Positions 16,236-24,118 of a stretch of DNA of 64,000 nt are shown here, one piece after another (positions within the stretch are counted from its first letter, which is position 1; each line of letters opens with the position of its first letter). A model generated the notes under the pieces. That model had not been told where the DNA came from. It did not search any database and saw nothing but the letters and a program-made list of their open reading frames with translations. Made by a program: the position numbers and the translations under genes. Location of the stretch: positions 130,892-194,891 of the forward strand of contig NZ_FTPD01000023.1 in NCBI RefSeq assembly GCF_900156895.1, given 5' to 3'. This stretch comes from Mesorhizobium prunaredense (lineage in GTDB: Bacteria > Pseudomonadota > Alphaproteobacteria > Rhizobiales > Rhizobiaceae).

Positions 16236-16285
16236 CTTTTCGCTGCCGCCTCTCCCACTCTTCCGACTGTCGCCGATCTGTCGCG

Positions 16286-16336
16286 ATCTTTGGACTGTCG
16301 TCATCTTTGGACTGTCGTCATCTTTGGACTGTCGCT
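16286..16336. repeat. Three tandem copies of a 17-base unit
   Basis: ATCTTTGGACTGTCGTC occurs at 16286-16302 and 16303-16319, and a third copy with two changed end bases at 16320-16336. A degraded version (CGACTGTCGCCGATC) precedes them. The array sits between midA and pgeF, 34 bases before the pgeF start. Confidence 0.95.
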
Positions 16337-16370
16337 TGACGAAATCGCTCTCACGGACAACAACGCAGCC

Positions 16371-17165
16371 ATGCTGAATCAGACCAAACCGGATCCCGTT
16401 CGGTCGCCCTTGCTGGAGAAAGCGCGGGCGCAAGGCATTCGCCACGGCTATTTCACCCGCGTCGGCGGCGTCTCCAGCGGCATCTATCATGGCCTCAACA
16501 TCGGCACCGGCTCGAGCGACGACCAGACGCAGGTCGCCGAGAACCGCCGCCGTGTCGCCGACTGGATGGGCGTGCCATCAAGTCATCTGTTGACCGCCCA
16601 CCAGATCCATTCGCCCGACGTCGTCATCGCCAGGGAGCCTTTTCCCGGCGAGCGGCCGAAGGCCGACGCCGTCGTCACCGACCGGCCGGGGATTGCGGTG
16701 GGCGCCTCGACGGCCGATTGCGGACCGGTGCTGTTCGCCGATGCCGAGGCGCGAATCGTCGGCGCAGCCCATGCCGGCTGGAAGGGCGCCTTGTCAGGCG
16801 TGCTGGAAAACACCATTGCGGCAATGGAAAGCCTCGGCGCCCGGCGCGAGCGCATCGTTGCGGTTCTCGGCCCGTCCATCGGCCCGGAAAACTATGAAGT
16901 CGGCCCGGAATTCATCGCTCGTTTCATCGAGGCCGATGCCGACAATATCAGCTATTTCGCGCCCTCCACGAAGTCGGAACATGCAATGTTCGACCTCAAC
17001 CGCTATACGGTCGATCGGCTGACCCGCGCCGGCGTCACCGCCGATGGGCTCGGCCGCTGCACCTACGCCGAGGAGGATCTGTTCTATTCCTACCGGCGCA
17101 GCACCCATCGCAAGGAGCCGGATTACGGGCGGCAGATTTCGGCAATCGTTTTGGAGACAGAATAA
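16371..17165 (+). CDS. pgeF: Peptidoglycan editing factor PgeF (YfiH/laccase domain)
   Basis: A 264-residue multicopper polyphenol-oxidase-like (DUF152) protein: GYFTRVGGVSSGIYHGLN at ~25-43, QIHSPDVV with the metal His at ~77, STADCGPVLFAD with the Cys at ~113, and AAHAGWKGALSGVL with the His at ~130. PgeF of E. coli acts as a cytoplasmic amidase that removes L-Ser wrongly built into UDP-MurNAc peptides. ATG 16371 was chosen; upstream codons fall in the tandem repeat. Its stop overlaps the next start (TAATG), so it is coupled to the M24 gene. Confidence 0.92.
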   Translation: MLNQTKPDPVRSPLLEKARAQGIRHGYFTRVGGVSSGIYHGLNIGTGSSDDQTQVAENRRRVADWMGVPSSHLLTAHQIHSPDVVIAREPFPGERPKADAVVTDRPGIAVGASTADCGPVLFADAEARIVGAAHAGWKGALSGVLENTIAAMESLGARRERIVAVLGPSIGPENYEVGPEFIARFIEADADNISYFAPSTKSEHAMFDLNRYTVDRLTRAGVTADGLGRCTYAEEDLFYSYRRSTHRKEPDYGRQISAIVLETE

Positions 17166-18316
17166 TGGCGCTGCATTTCGAACGGTCGGAATTTGACGCG
17201 CGGCGCGATCGGCTGATGATCGAGATCGCCGAGAAGAAGCTCGATGCCGTCCTTTTGTTTGCGCAGGAGAGCATGTACTGGCTGACCGGCTACGATACGT
17301 TCGGCTTCTGCTTCTTCCAGTGCCTTGTGGTGAAGGCGGACGGCTCGATGATCCTGCTCACGCGCTCGGCCGATCTGCGCCAGGCGCGCCACACCTCGAT
17401 CATCGACAACATCGTGCTGTGGACCGATCGCGACGGTGCCAATCCGGCGATCGACCTGCGCAATTTGCTCAACGACCTCGACCTGCTCGGCGCCCGCATC
17501 GGTGTCGAATACGACACCCACGGCCTGACCGCCTACAATGGCCGGCGCCTGGACGAGCAATTGCAGACCTTTGGCCAGATCGCCGACGCGTCCGGCATCG
17601 TCAGCCGGCTGCGCCTGTTCAAGAGCCCGGCCGAGATCGCCAAGGTGGAAAAGGCCGCAAATCTCGCCGACGACGCTCTGGACGCGGCCCTGCCGCTGAT
17701 CAAGCAGGGTGGCGACGAAGCCTTGATCCTCGCCGCCATGCAGGGCGCGATCTTTGCCGGCGGCGGCGACTATCCGGCCAACGAGTTCATCATCGGCTCT
17801 GGCGTGGACGCACTGCTTTGCCGTTACAAGGCTGGCCGCCGCAAGCTGAGCAAGAACGACCAGCTGACGCTCGAATGGGCCGGCGTCTTCCATCATTACC
17901 ATGCGGCGATGATGCGCACGGTGCTGACCGGCAAGGTGTCGAAACGTCACCAGGAACTGTTCGATGCTGCGCGCGCCGCACTTCTGGCGGTCGAAAAGAC
18001 GATGACGCCCGGAAATACCTTCGGCGACGTGTTCGACGCGCATGCCCGCACGCTCGAAACCCACAATTTGACCAAGCACCGGCTCAACGCCTGCGGCTAT
18101 TCGCTCGGCGCCCGCTTCACCCCATCATGGATGGACATGCCGATGTTCTATCAGGGCAATCCCGAACCGATCGCGCCAAACATGACGCTGTTCGCCCACA
18201 TGATCATCATGGACTCCGAAACCGAGACGGCAATGACGCTTGGCCGCACCTATCTGACGACTGAATCGCAGCCGAAGCCGCTGTCCCGCCATGATCTCGA
18301 CTTGATTGTGCAATGA
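17165..18316 (+). CDS. M24 family (creatinase/Xaa-Pro peptidase-like) protein
   Basis: The 383-residue protein has a creatinase N-terminal domain (~1-150) and a pita-bread domain (~155-383). The first metal-binding segment of true aminopeptidases (with two Asp) reads LEWAGVFHHYHAAMMRT here, so Asp is replaced by Glu and Ala. Later segments (LNACGYSLGARFTPSWMD, FAHMIIMDSETETAMTLG) also lack the canonical His-Glu-Glu pattern. This places it with metal-free creatinase/ectoine-hydrolase-like members that cleave C-N bonds of small molecules; the substrate is unknown. It is coupled to pgeF through a one-base overlap. Confidence 0.82.
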   Translation: MALHFERSEFDARRDRLMIEIAEKKLDAVLLFAQESMYWLTGYDTFGFCFFQCLVVKADGSMILLTRSADLRQARHTSIIDNIVLWTDRDGANPAIDLRNLLNDLDLLGARIGVEYDTHGLTAYNGRRLDEQLQTFGQIADASGIVSRLRLFKSPAEIAKVEKAANLADDALDAALPLIKQGGDEALILAAMQGAIFAGGGDYPANEFIIGSGVDALLCRYKAGRRKLSKNDQLTLEWAGVFHHYHAAMMRTVLTGKVSKRHQELFDAARAALLAVEKTMTPGNTFGDVFDAHARTLETHNLTKHRLNACGYSLGARFTPSWMDMPMFYQGNPEPIAPNMTLFAHMIIMDSETETAMTLGRTYLTTESQPKPLSRHDLDLIVQ

Positions 18317-18370
18317 ATCCATAATGGTAAGAATGCAAGAGGCGTTCATCGCCAGGGAGTTTTGAGGCAA

Positions 18371-19012
18371 ATGAGGCGATCGCATGCGACGACCGTGTCA
18401 TTGCTCGCGGCGCTGATACTGGCCGCCTGCACCAACGCGAAGGACGTTCTCGAACCCTCGGCCATCGCCCCGCAGTCGACGCAGGCCGTGCCAACGCCCG
18501 GAAGCGGCACGGCTGCAACGCCCACTGCACCTGCAACCACCACCCAGCCGTCCGCCACGGCCCAGCCTTCCGCGACAACACAGCCTTCCGCGACGGCACA
18601 GCCCGCAACCGAGCTGCCGGCAAAGAGCGCCGCCGTCATCGCACGCACCCGTCTGCAGGTGGCGCCGATCGTCGGCGCCTCGGTGGAAGCCGCGACACCA
18701 TTGACCGCACAGCTTCAGACGCGAGCCAAGCAGCGCGGCATCACCTTGGCAGGAAGCGCCGGACAGACCCCGACGCACGTGCTGAAAGGCTATTTCTCGA
18801 CGATGTCGGAAGGCAAGGATACCACCGTCATCTATGTCTGGGACGTCTATGACCCGGCAGGCAACCGGCTGCATCGCATCAACGGCCAGCAGAAGGCGCC
18901 CTCGGTCAATGATGGCGAAGGCTGGGCTGCGGTCGCGCCGGAGACCATGCAGGCGATCGCCGACCAGACGATCGACCAGTTTGCCACATGGCTTGGCGGC
19001 CAAGCGGGCTGA
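18371..19012 (+). CDS. Lipoprotein with TQPSA repeats
   Basis: The precursor of ~213 residues has a lipoprotein signal (SLLAALILAAC). It continues with a low-complexity Pro/Thr/Ala linker of tandem QPSAT units (~55-75) and a folded C-terminal domain of ~130 residues (ARTRLQVAPIVGASVEAATPL ... VIYVWDVYDPAGNRLHRING ... AIADQTIDQFATWLG). The linker likely spans peptidoglycan or tethers the domain to the membrane. The start is ambiguous: ATG 18371 or TTG 18362 with AGGGAG upstream. The C-terminal part resembles small envelope lipoproteins of the rhizobia; no function is known. Confidence 0.75.
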   Translation: MRRSHATTVSLLAALILAACTNAKDVLEPSAIAPQSTQAVPTPGSGTAATPTAPATTTQPSATAQPSATTQPSATAQPATELPAKSAAVIARTRLQVAPIVGASVEAATPLTAQLQTRAKQRGITLAGSAGQTPTHVLKGYFSTMSEGKDTTVIYVWDVYDPAGNRLHRINGQQKAPSVNDGEGWAAVAPETMQAIADQTIDQFATWLGGQAG

Positions 19013-19178
19013 CCGGCGGGCTGACATGTTGCCGGCTTTCCTCGCCGTTGATGTTTATTGAGATTAGCCGGCGGATTCCGATCACGACGCTTGCAATACC
19101 GGCACGGGCCGCTAAAAGCCCCGACTAAGGGGCTCAAGAGAGTCTGCCAGAGTCTCCATCCTTCACCAGGAACGGTGC

Positions 19179-20114
19179 ATGAAGCTTTTCGCGGGCAATT
19201 CCAACAGGGTGCTGGCCGAAGCGGTCGCCCGCTATCTCAACATCCCGCTGGGCAAAGCCAGCGTCAGGCGCTTCGCCGATCAGGAAATCTTCGTCGAAAT
19301 ACAGGAGAATGTGCGTGGCGAGGATGTCTTCATCCTGCAGTCCACCTCGTTCCCGACCAACGATCACCTGATGGAACTGCTCATCATGATCGATGCCTTC
19401 ATGCGCTCGTCGGCCAAGCGCATCACGGCGGTCATTCCCTATTTCGGCTATGCAAGGCAAGACCGCCGCGCCTCGGGCCGCACACCGATTTCGGCCAAGC
19501 TGGTCGCCAACATGATCACGCGGGCCGGGGTCGATCGCGTCTTGACGCTGGATCTCCACGCCGGCCAGATCCAGGGCTTTTTCGACATCCCGACCGACAA
19601 TCTCTTCTCGGTGCCGGTCATGGCCCGCGATGTGAAGGCGAAATACAAGCGGCTTGCCAATGTCATGGTCGTGTCGCCGGATGTTGGCGGCGTGGTCCGT
19701 GCCCGCGCGCTCGCCAAGCGCATCGATGCCCAGCTTGCCATTGTCGACAAGCGTCGCGAGCGCCCTGGCGAATCGGAAGTCATGAACGTCATCGGCGACG
19801 TGCGCGGCAAGGATTGCCTGCTGATCGACGACATCATCGATTCGGGCGGAACCTTGTGCAATGCGGCCGATGCGCTGCTTGCCGCCGGCGCCACCAGCGT
19901 CACCGCCTATACCACCCATGGCGTTTTGTCCGGCGGTGCCATCGCCCGCATCGGCGCCTCGAAGCTGCAGGAACTGGTCATCACCGATTCCATCCAGCCG
20001 ACCCAGGCGGTGCTCGACGCCAGCAACATCCGCGTCGTCTCCATCGCCGACCTGATGGGTGAGGCGATCTCGCGCACGGCGACCGAAGAGTCGGTGTCGA
20101 GCCTGTTCGACTGA
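19179..20114 (+). CDS. prs: Ribose-phosphate pyrophosphokinase
   Basis: PRPP synthetase makes 5-phosphoribosyl-1-diphosphate from ribose 5-phosphate and ATP, feeding purine, pyrimidine, His and Trp synthesis. The 311-residue protein is full length. Recognisable parts are KLFAGNSNRVLAEAVARYL, RFADQEIFVEIQENVRG, PYFGYARQDRR (ATP loop), LDLHAGQIQGFFD, the flexible loop KRRERPGESEV and the PRPP-binding motif CLLIDDIIDSGGTL. The start gives the family N-terminus. A small AGCCCC/GGGGCT hairpin lies ~45 bases upstream in the leader, and a palindromic repeat follows the gene. Confidence 0.97.
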   Translation: MKLFAGNSNRVLAEAVARYLNIPLGKASVRRFADQEIFVEIQENVRGEDVFILQSTSFPTNDHLMELLIMIDAFMRSSAKRITAVIPYFGYARQDRRASGRTPISAKLVANMITRAGVDRVLTLDLHAGQIQGFFDIPTDNLFSVPVMARDVKAKYKRLANVMVVSPDVGGVVRARALAKRIDAQLAIVDKRRERPGESEVMNVIGDVRGKDCLLIDDIIDSGGTLCNAADALLAAGATSVTAYTTHGVLSGGAIARIGASKLQELVITDSIQPTQAVLDASNIRVVSIADLMGEAISRTATEESVSSLFD

Positions 20115-20133
20115 AATCTGCCCGCGATACAGC

Positions 20134-20217
20134 GCCGCGCGTCCAGAGACGCGCAAAGGACGCTGTAGCACCTTGATTTTGCGCATGATCCTTTCCGAAC
20201 CGAAGGTTCGCGGTCAT
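20134..20217. repeat. Composite intergenic repeat after prs
   Basis: Module one: CGCGCGTCC..AGACGCGC hairpin then CAAAGGACGCTGTAGCAC. Module two: GCGCATGATC ... GGTCATGCGC palindrome with an inner CGAACCGAAGGTTCG. The first module recurs at 11244-11305; the second is of the same type as 34053-34101 and 36656-36716. It fills the gap between prs and the convergent AraC gene. Confidence 0.7.
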
Positions 20218-20220
20218 GCG

Positions 20221-21081
20221 CTATCCGTTCGACACCCTGATGTTGTCCCTTGAGCCGCGCATATAGCCGCGCGGCGACGCTCCCAGCATGCGCTTGAACA
20301 TGGTGATGAAGGCCGGCACGCTGTCATAGCCGAGATCGAGCGCTACCCTTGTGATCGGCTCGCCGTCGGCCAGCCTCGGCAAGGCCGCGAACAGGCAGGC
20401 CTGCTGGCGCCATGTCGACAACGACAATCCGGTCTGGCGATGAAAGGCGCGGGTGAAGGAACGCCGGCTCATGCCGACGATATCGGCCCATTCGTCGATC
20501 GTCGCGTGCGGCGAGGGTGCTGCGACGAAGCGCCGGCACAGTGCCGCCAGCCTTGGATCTGAAGGAAAAGGCAGGCCGAGCGGCCGTTCCGGCAGGTTCG
20601 GGATTTCATGCAGCAGGAGGCTCATGATCAGCCCGCCGCGCCCCTCAAGCTCGGCGCCCTGCGGCAGCTTTTCCGATTCCACGATCAGGCTGTGCATCAG
20701 ATCGGTGATGCCGACGACGCGTAAGCCATCCGGCAGCCCGGCAATGGCGTCCGGCATCACATAGACCGAGCGCATGCTGACGTCGCCAAGCATCTCGACG
20801 GAATGCTCGGTGCCGGCAGGAATCCACATCGCATGATCGGGCGGCACCATCCAGCGCCCATGCCGCGTCGTCACCAGCACGACGCCGACAAGCGCATGCA
20901 GCAATTGACTGCGGCTGTGACGGTGCTGCGGCACGTGGTAGCCGTCGGGAAATTCGGTCGGCAGGGCCACCGCCGGCCCGACAGCCTGCTCCAGCCATTG
21001 CCAGCGGCGCAACAGCCCGGGATCGGTGAACTGGCCGAGATCGGTGTCGCCCGCTTTGAAGATTTTGGTGCCATGCGGCAT
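20221..21081 (-). CDS. AraC family regulator
   Basis: The 286-residue protein has an N-terminal cupin-like sensing domain (HVPQHRHSRSQLLHALVGVVLV at ~40, VPPDHAMWIPAGTEHSV) and a C-terminal double helix-turn-helix (TIDEWADIVGMSRRSFTRAFHRQTG, ITRVALDLGYDSVPAFITMFKRMLGASPRGY). The start ATG 21081 lacks a clear ribosome-binding site; GTG five codons upstream is an alternative. It is divergent from an MFS transporter gene with 121 bases between. This subgroup of cupin-AraC proteins next to efflux genes usually controls the neighbour, which is the likely role here. Confidence 0.85.
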   Translation of the reverse strand: MPHGTKIFKAGDTDLGQFTDPGLLRRWQWLEQAVGPAVALPTEFPDGYHVPQHRHSRSQLLHALVGVVLVTTRHGRWMVPPDHAMWIPAGTEHSVEMLGDVSMRSVYVMPDAIAGLPDGLRVVGITDLMHSLIVESEKLPQGAELEGRGGLIMSLLLHEIPNLPERPLGLPFPSDPRLAALCRRFVAAPSPHATIDEWADIVGMSRRSFTRAFHRQTGLSLSTWRQQACLFAALPRLADGEPITRVALDLGYDSVPAFITMFKRMLGASPRGYMRGSRDNIRVSNG

Positions 21082-21202
21082 TGGGTATTGGCCCACTCGC
21101 GAAACTATTGGACCAAACCACGAAAGAAGTCGCCCGGCAAGTAACTTATAAGGCAGCGGGGGGCCATAAGGGCCGCCTGCGGGAGCGTCCGCCAAAAAGA
21201 CC

Positions 21203-22465
21203 ATGGAGCCTGCGTTGACCGATACGACAGCCACCTCCGCCGCCACGCCGGCGACGGCCAGCCACACTTCGGCGCAAGCGACGGCCTTCACCGTCATCCT
21301 TGCGGTGAGCTTCTGCCATTGTGTCAACGACATCATGCAGTCGCTGCTGTCGGCCATCTATCCGCTGCTGAAGGACAATTACCATCTCGATTTCTGGCAG
21401 ATCGGTCTTTTGACCTTCACCTTCCAGGTGACGGCGTCATTGCTGCAGCCGCTGATCGGCATGGTCACCGACAAGCGGCCGATGCCCTATTCGCTGCCCT
21501 ATGGCATGGCGTCCTCACTGATCGGCCTGATCGTGCTGGCCTATGCCGGGCACTATTGGCTGCTGCTGATCGGCGCGTCGCTGATCGGCATCGGCTCGGC
21601 GATCTTCCACCCGGAATCCTCGCGCATCGCCCGCTTCGCCTCGGGCGGCAGGTTCGGCCTGGCGCAATCGCTGTTCCAGGTCGGCGGCAATCTCGGCCAG
21701 GCCATCGGGCCGTTGCTGGCCGCTTTCATCGTCGTGCCGTTCGGCCAGACCAGCATTGCGTGGTTCGCCGCCGGCTCGCTGATCGGCATCGTCGTGCTGT
21801 GGCGGGTCGGCGGCTGGTACAGCCGGCTGCGCGCCTCGCTCGCCAACCGCAAGGCGGCAGGCTTCGTCTCACCCTTCCCGCGCCGCAAGGTGATGGGCGC
21901 GCTGGCGGTGCTGACCTTGCTGGTGCTGACCAAGAACGCCTACGTCGCCAGCCTCGCCAGTTACTACACCTTCTACGCCATCGATAAATTCGGCGTTTCG
22001 GTGCAGATGTCGCAGGTCATGCTGTTCCTGTTCCTCGGCGCCTCGGCGCTGGGCATCCTGCTTGGCGGCCCGTTCGGCGACCGCTACGGACAGAAGCCGA
22101 TGATCTGGTTCTCGATCGTTGGCGTGCTGCCGTTTACGCTGGCCCTGCCCTACGCCAATTTCGAATGGACCATGATCCTGACCGTGCTGATCGGCCTGAC
22201 CCTGTCCTCGGCCTTCTCGAACATCGTCGTCTTCGCCCAGGAACTGGTGCCCGGCCGCGTCGGCATGATCGCCGGCATCTTCTTCGGCTTCGCCTTCGGC
22301 ATGGGCGGCATCGCCGCCGCCGTGCTCGGCGTCGTCGCCGATATGAAAGGCATCGACTTCGTCTTTCAGATCTGCTCGTATTTGCCGCTGCTCGGGCTGC
22401 TGACGGTTTTTCTTCCCAATATGAGGCAAGCCAGGAAGATCGAGGAAGAGACTACGATCGGGTGA
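21203..22465 (+). CDS. MFS transporter, fosmidomycin-resistance (Fsr) type
   Basis: A 420-residue inner-membrane protein with about 12 helices. After a Thr/Ala-rich cytoplasmic N-terminus come SFCHCVNDIMQSLLSAIYPLL, FWQIGLLTFTFQVTASLLQPLIG and the motif-A-like MVTDKRPMPYSLP; the second half repeats this with GGPFGDRYGQKPMIW. The N-terminal HCVND...LL.A.YP.LK signature is characteristic of the fosmidomycin-resistance subfamily of drug-efflux transporters. The true substrate is not deducible. It is likely regulated by the divergent AraC protein. Confidence 0.87.
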   Translation: MEPALTDTTATSAATPATASHTSAQATAFTVILAVSFCHCVNDIMQSLLSAIYPLLKDNYHLDFWQIGLLTFTFQVTASLLQPLIGMVTDKRPMPYSLPYGMASSLIGLIVLAYAGHYWLLLIGASLIGIGSAIFHPESSRIARFASGGRFGLAQSLFQVGGNLGQAIGPLLAAFIVVPFGQTSIAWFAAGSLIGIVVLWRVGGWYSRLRASLANRKAAGFVSPFPRRKVMGALAVLTLLVLTKNAYVASLASYYTFYAIDKFGVSVQMSQVMLFLFLGASALGILLGGPFGDRYGQKPMIWFSIVGVLPFTLALPYANFEWTMILTVLIGLTLSSAFSNIVVFAQELVPGRVGMIAGIFFGFAFGMGGIAAAVLGVVADMKGIDFVFQICSYLPLLGLLTVFLPNMRQARKIEEETTIG

Positions 22466-22478
22466 GGCTTGGATTTAG

Positions 22479-22592
22479 GCCTCGACCGAGGTGTACAATC
22501 GCTATCTGCGTGCCAAGCTCGGACCGGATGCATCGGCTAGCATTCAGACGGTCCGTGGGATCGGCTACTTGCTGGTCGAGCGGAAGCCATAG
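22479..22592 (+). pseudogene. Remnant of an OmpR-family response regulator
   Basis: Thirty-seven codons translate to a winged-helix C-terminus: STEVYNRYLRAKLG followed by SIQTVRGIGYLLVERKP and a stop. A stop codon immediately precedes it, there is no start, and the receiver domain and most of the DNA-binding domain are missing. It is therefore a 3' fragment left by a deletion or rearrangement between the MFS gene and the Rieske cluster. It is not a copy of the cenR C-terminus, which differs. Confidence 0.8.
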
Positions 22593-22664
22593 AAGGTAGA
22601 GCGAACCTCTTTCGCCCGTCCGAGCCGGAAAGGATATACTCGATCACGACCGAACCGGCTGCAA

Positions 22665-22982
22665 TTACTGGCTGATCGCAACCAGGACGGAGCCCGCTTC
22701 CACCTTGGCCGGATAAGTCCTGAGATTGATGCAGGGTGGCAGGCGCTTCGCCGCACCGGTGCGATAGTCGAAGGCGCCCGCATGCTTGGGGCATTCGACC
22801 TCGTAGTCCATCACCAGCCCCTCGGCGAGATGGATCGCCTCGTGCGTGCACAGGCCGTCTGTACAAAACACCTCGTCGTCCGGCGAGCGGAAGACGGCGT
22901 AGGTCCGCCCGCCATGGTCGAAGCGGCGGGCGCCTTCCTGTTCGATGTCGTCGAGGCTGCAGGCCCTGATCCAGCTGGACAT
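22665..22982 (-). CDS. Rieske [2Fe-2S] ferredoxin (MocE/NdoA type)
   Basis: The 105-residue soluble protein has the Rieske cluster ligands C-T-H (in GLCTHEAIHLAEG) and C-P-K-H (in VECPKHAGAFD), about 19 residues apart, with no signal peptide. Such ferredoxins pass electrons to an oxygenase; MocE of the rhizopine-catabolism locus is the nearest rhizobial example I recall. It is the last gene of a five-gene minus-strand cluster. The sterol-desaturase-type enzyme upstream is an obvious partner, but no ferredoxin reductase is present. A hairpin separates it from the binding-protein gene. AAGGAAAG precedes the ATG. Confidence 0.87.
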   Translation of the reverse strand: MSSWIRACSLDDIEQEGARRFDHGGRTYAVFRSPDDEVFCTDGLCTHEAIHLAEGLVMDYEVECPKHAGAFDYRTGAAKRLPPCINLRTYPAKVEAGSVLVAISQ

Positions 22983-23020
22983 GTGCTTTCCTTCGATAAT
23001 GAACCGTAGGGCATCGTCCG

Positions 23021-23042
23021 GGACGGCCCGTTGCAGCCGTCC
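23021..23042 (-). promoter_or_regulatory. Intercistronic hairpin after binding-protein gene
   Basis: Seven-base arms GGACGGC/GCCGTCC with an 8-base loop between the binding-protein stop and the ferredoxin start. There is no T-run on the minus strand, so it more likely stabilises the upstream message than terminates it, as is common after genes for binding proteins. Confidence 0.5.
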
Positions 23043-23060
23043 TGGAGGTTTTGCTGCGGT

Positions 23061-24002
23061 CTAGTTCTTGTTGAGGTAGTCGGCCATGTTGGCCGGCGTC
23101 ACCAGTTCGAACGGGACGTAGACGACCCGATCGACCTTCTCACCCTTGGCGAGTGCGAGTGCGGCGTCGACGCCGCCACCGCCTTGCCCCTTGGCGTTCT
23201 GGAACACCGTCACCGACAGGTCGCCCGCCTTCATCGACTGCAGGCCATCCTGGGTGGCATCGATGCCGCCGACGACGACGTCCTTCATGTCGACGCCGCT
23301 CGCCTTCAGCGCCAGGATGGCGCCGATGGCGGATTCGTCATTGTTGGCGATGACGGCGTCCGGCGCCTGATCGGCGGTCAGCCAGTTGGTCATCAGGTTC
23401 TGCGCATTGTCGCGCGCCCATTCGGATGATTGCCTGTCGACGATCTTGATGAAATTGCACATGTCGGTGCTGAAGATCTGTTCGACATCCTTCGTCCGCT
23501 GCAGCGCGGCCTGGTGAACCAGGCTGCCCATGACGATGTAAGCCCTGGCGCCCGCCGACTTGCCCTTGGCGCGCAGCAGCTTGCACACCTCGAACGCCTC
23601 CAATGTGCCGGATTCAACCTCGTTCGAACCGACATAGACCTGCTTGTCGGGAAGATTGGCCATGTCAGTGGGCTCGAGATTGACGAAGACGAGCGGAATA
23701 CCGGCTTTCGCGGCTTCCTCGCTGATGGTCTTGGAAGCGTTGGTGTCGACCAGCGTCACAATGATGGCGTCGACGCCACTGGCGATGAAATTCTTCACCT
23801 GGTCGAGCTGCTTGGCGACATCATTCTGGGCATCCTCGACCTGGATGCCGGCACCCTTTTCCTTGGCACGGTCCTGCATGCCGTGCATCAACAGCGTCTG
23901 GAAGTTGTTGTCGAAGTTGACGATGCTGACGCCGATCTTTTCTGCCATCGCACCGGTCGACATCATTGTCACCAACGCTGCCGAACAAAGAAGTTTCTTC
24001 AT
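23061..24002 (-). CDS. Periplasmic sugar-type binding protein (MocB/RbsB-like)
   Basis: The 313-residue precursor starts MKKLLCSAALVTMMSTGAMAE (signal peptide, cleavage near residue 20). It continues as a type I periplasmic-binding fold: IGVSIVNFDNNFQTLLMHGM, DAQNDVAKQLDQVKNFIA, DAIIVTLVDTNAS, QVYVGSNEVESGTLEA, AVIANNDESAIGAILALK. The family is the ribose/rhizopine (MocB-like) group. GGGAGG before this ATG fixes the start. No permease or ATPase gene is in the window, so it must work with a transporter elsewhere or act in sensing. The ligand is unknown. Confidence 0.88.
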   Translation of the reverse strand: MKKLLCSAALVTMMSTGAMAEKIGVSIVNFDNNFQTLLMHGMQDRAKEKGAGIQVEDAQNDVAKQLDQVKNFIASGVDAIIVTLVDTNASKTISEEAAKAGIPLVFVNLEPTDMANLPDKQVYVGSNEVESGTLEAFEVCKLLRAKGKSAGARAYIVMGSLVHQAALQRTKDVEQIFSTDMCNFIKIVDRQSSEWARDNAQNLMTNWLTADQAPDAVIANNDESAIGAILALKASGVDMKDVVVGGIDATQDGLQSMKAGDLSVTVFQNAKGQGGGGVDAALALAKGEKVDRVVYVPFELVTPANMADYLNKN

Positions 24003-24118
24003 GGATTTCCTCCCTGTGGACTGGAGTGCCGGCTCACTCCTCTTTTTGATCACCGGCCCTTTCGGGATGGCTAAGCGGGCGGCGGCTGCCACCTCGCTTG
24101 GCTATTCAAATGGGCTAT

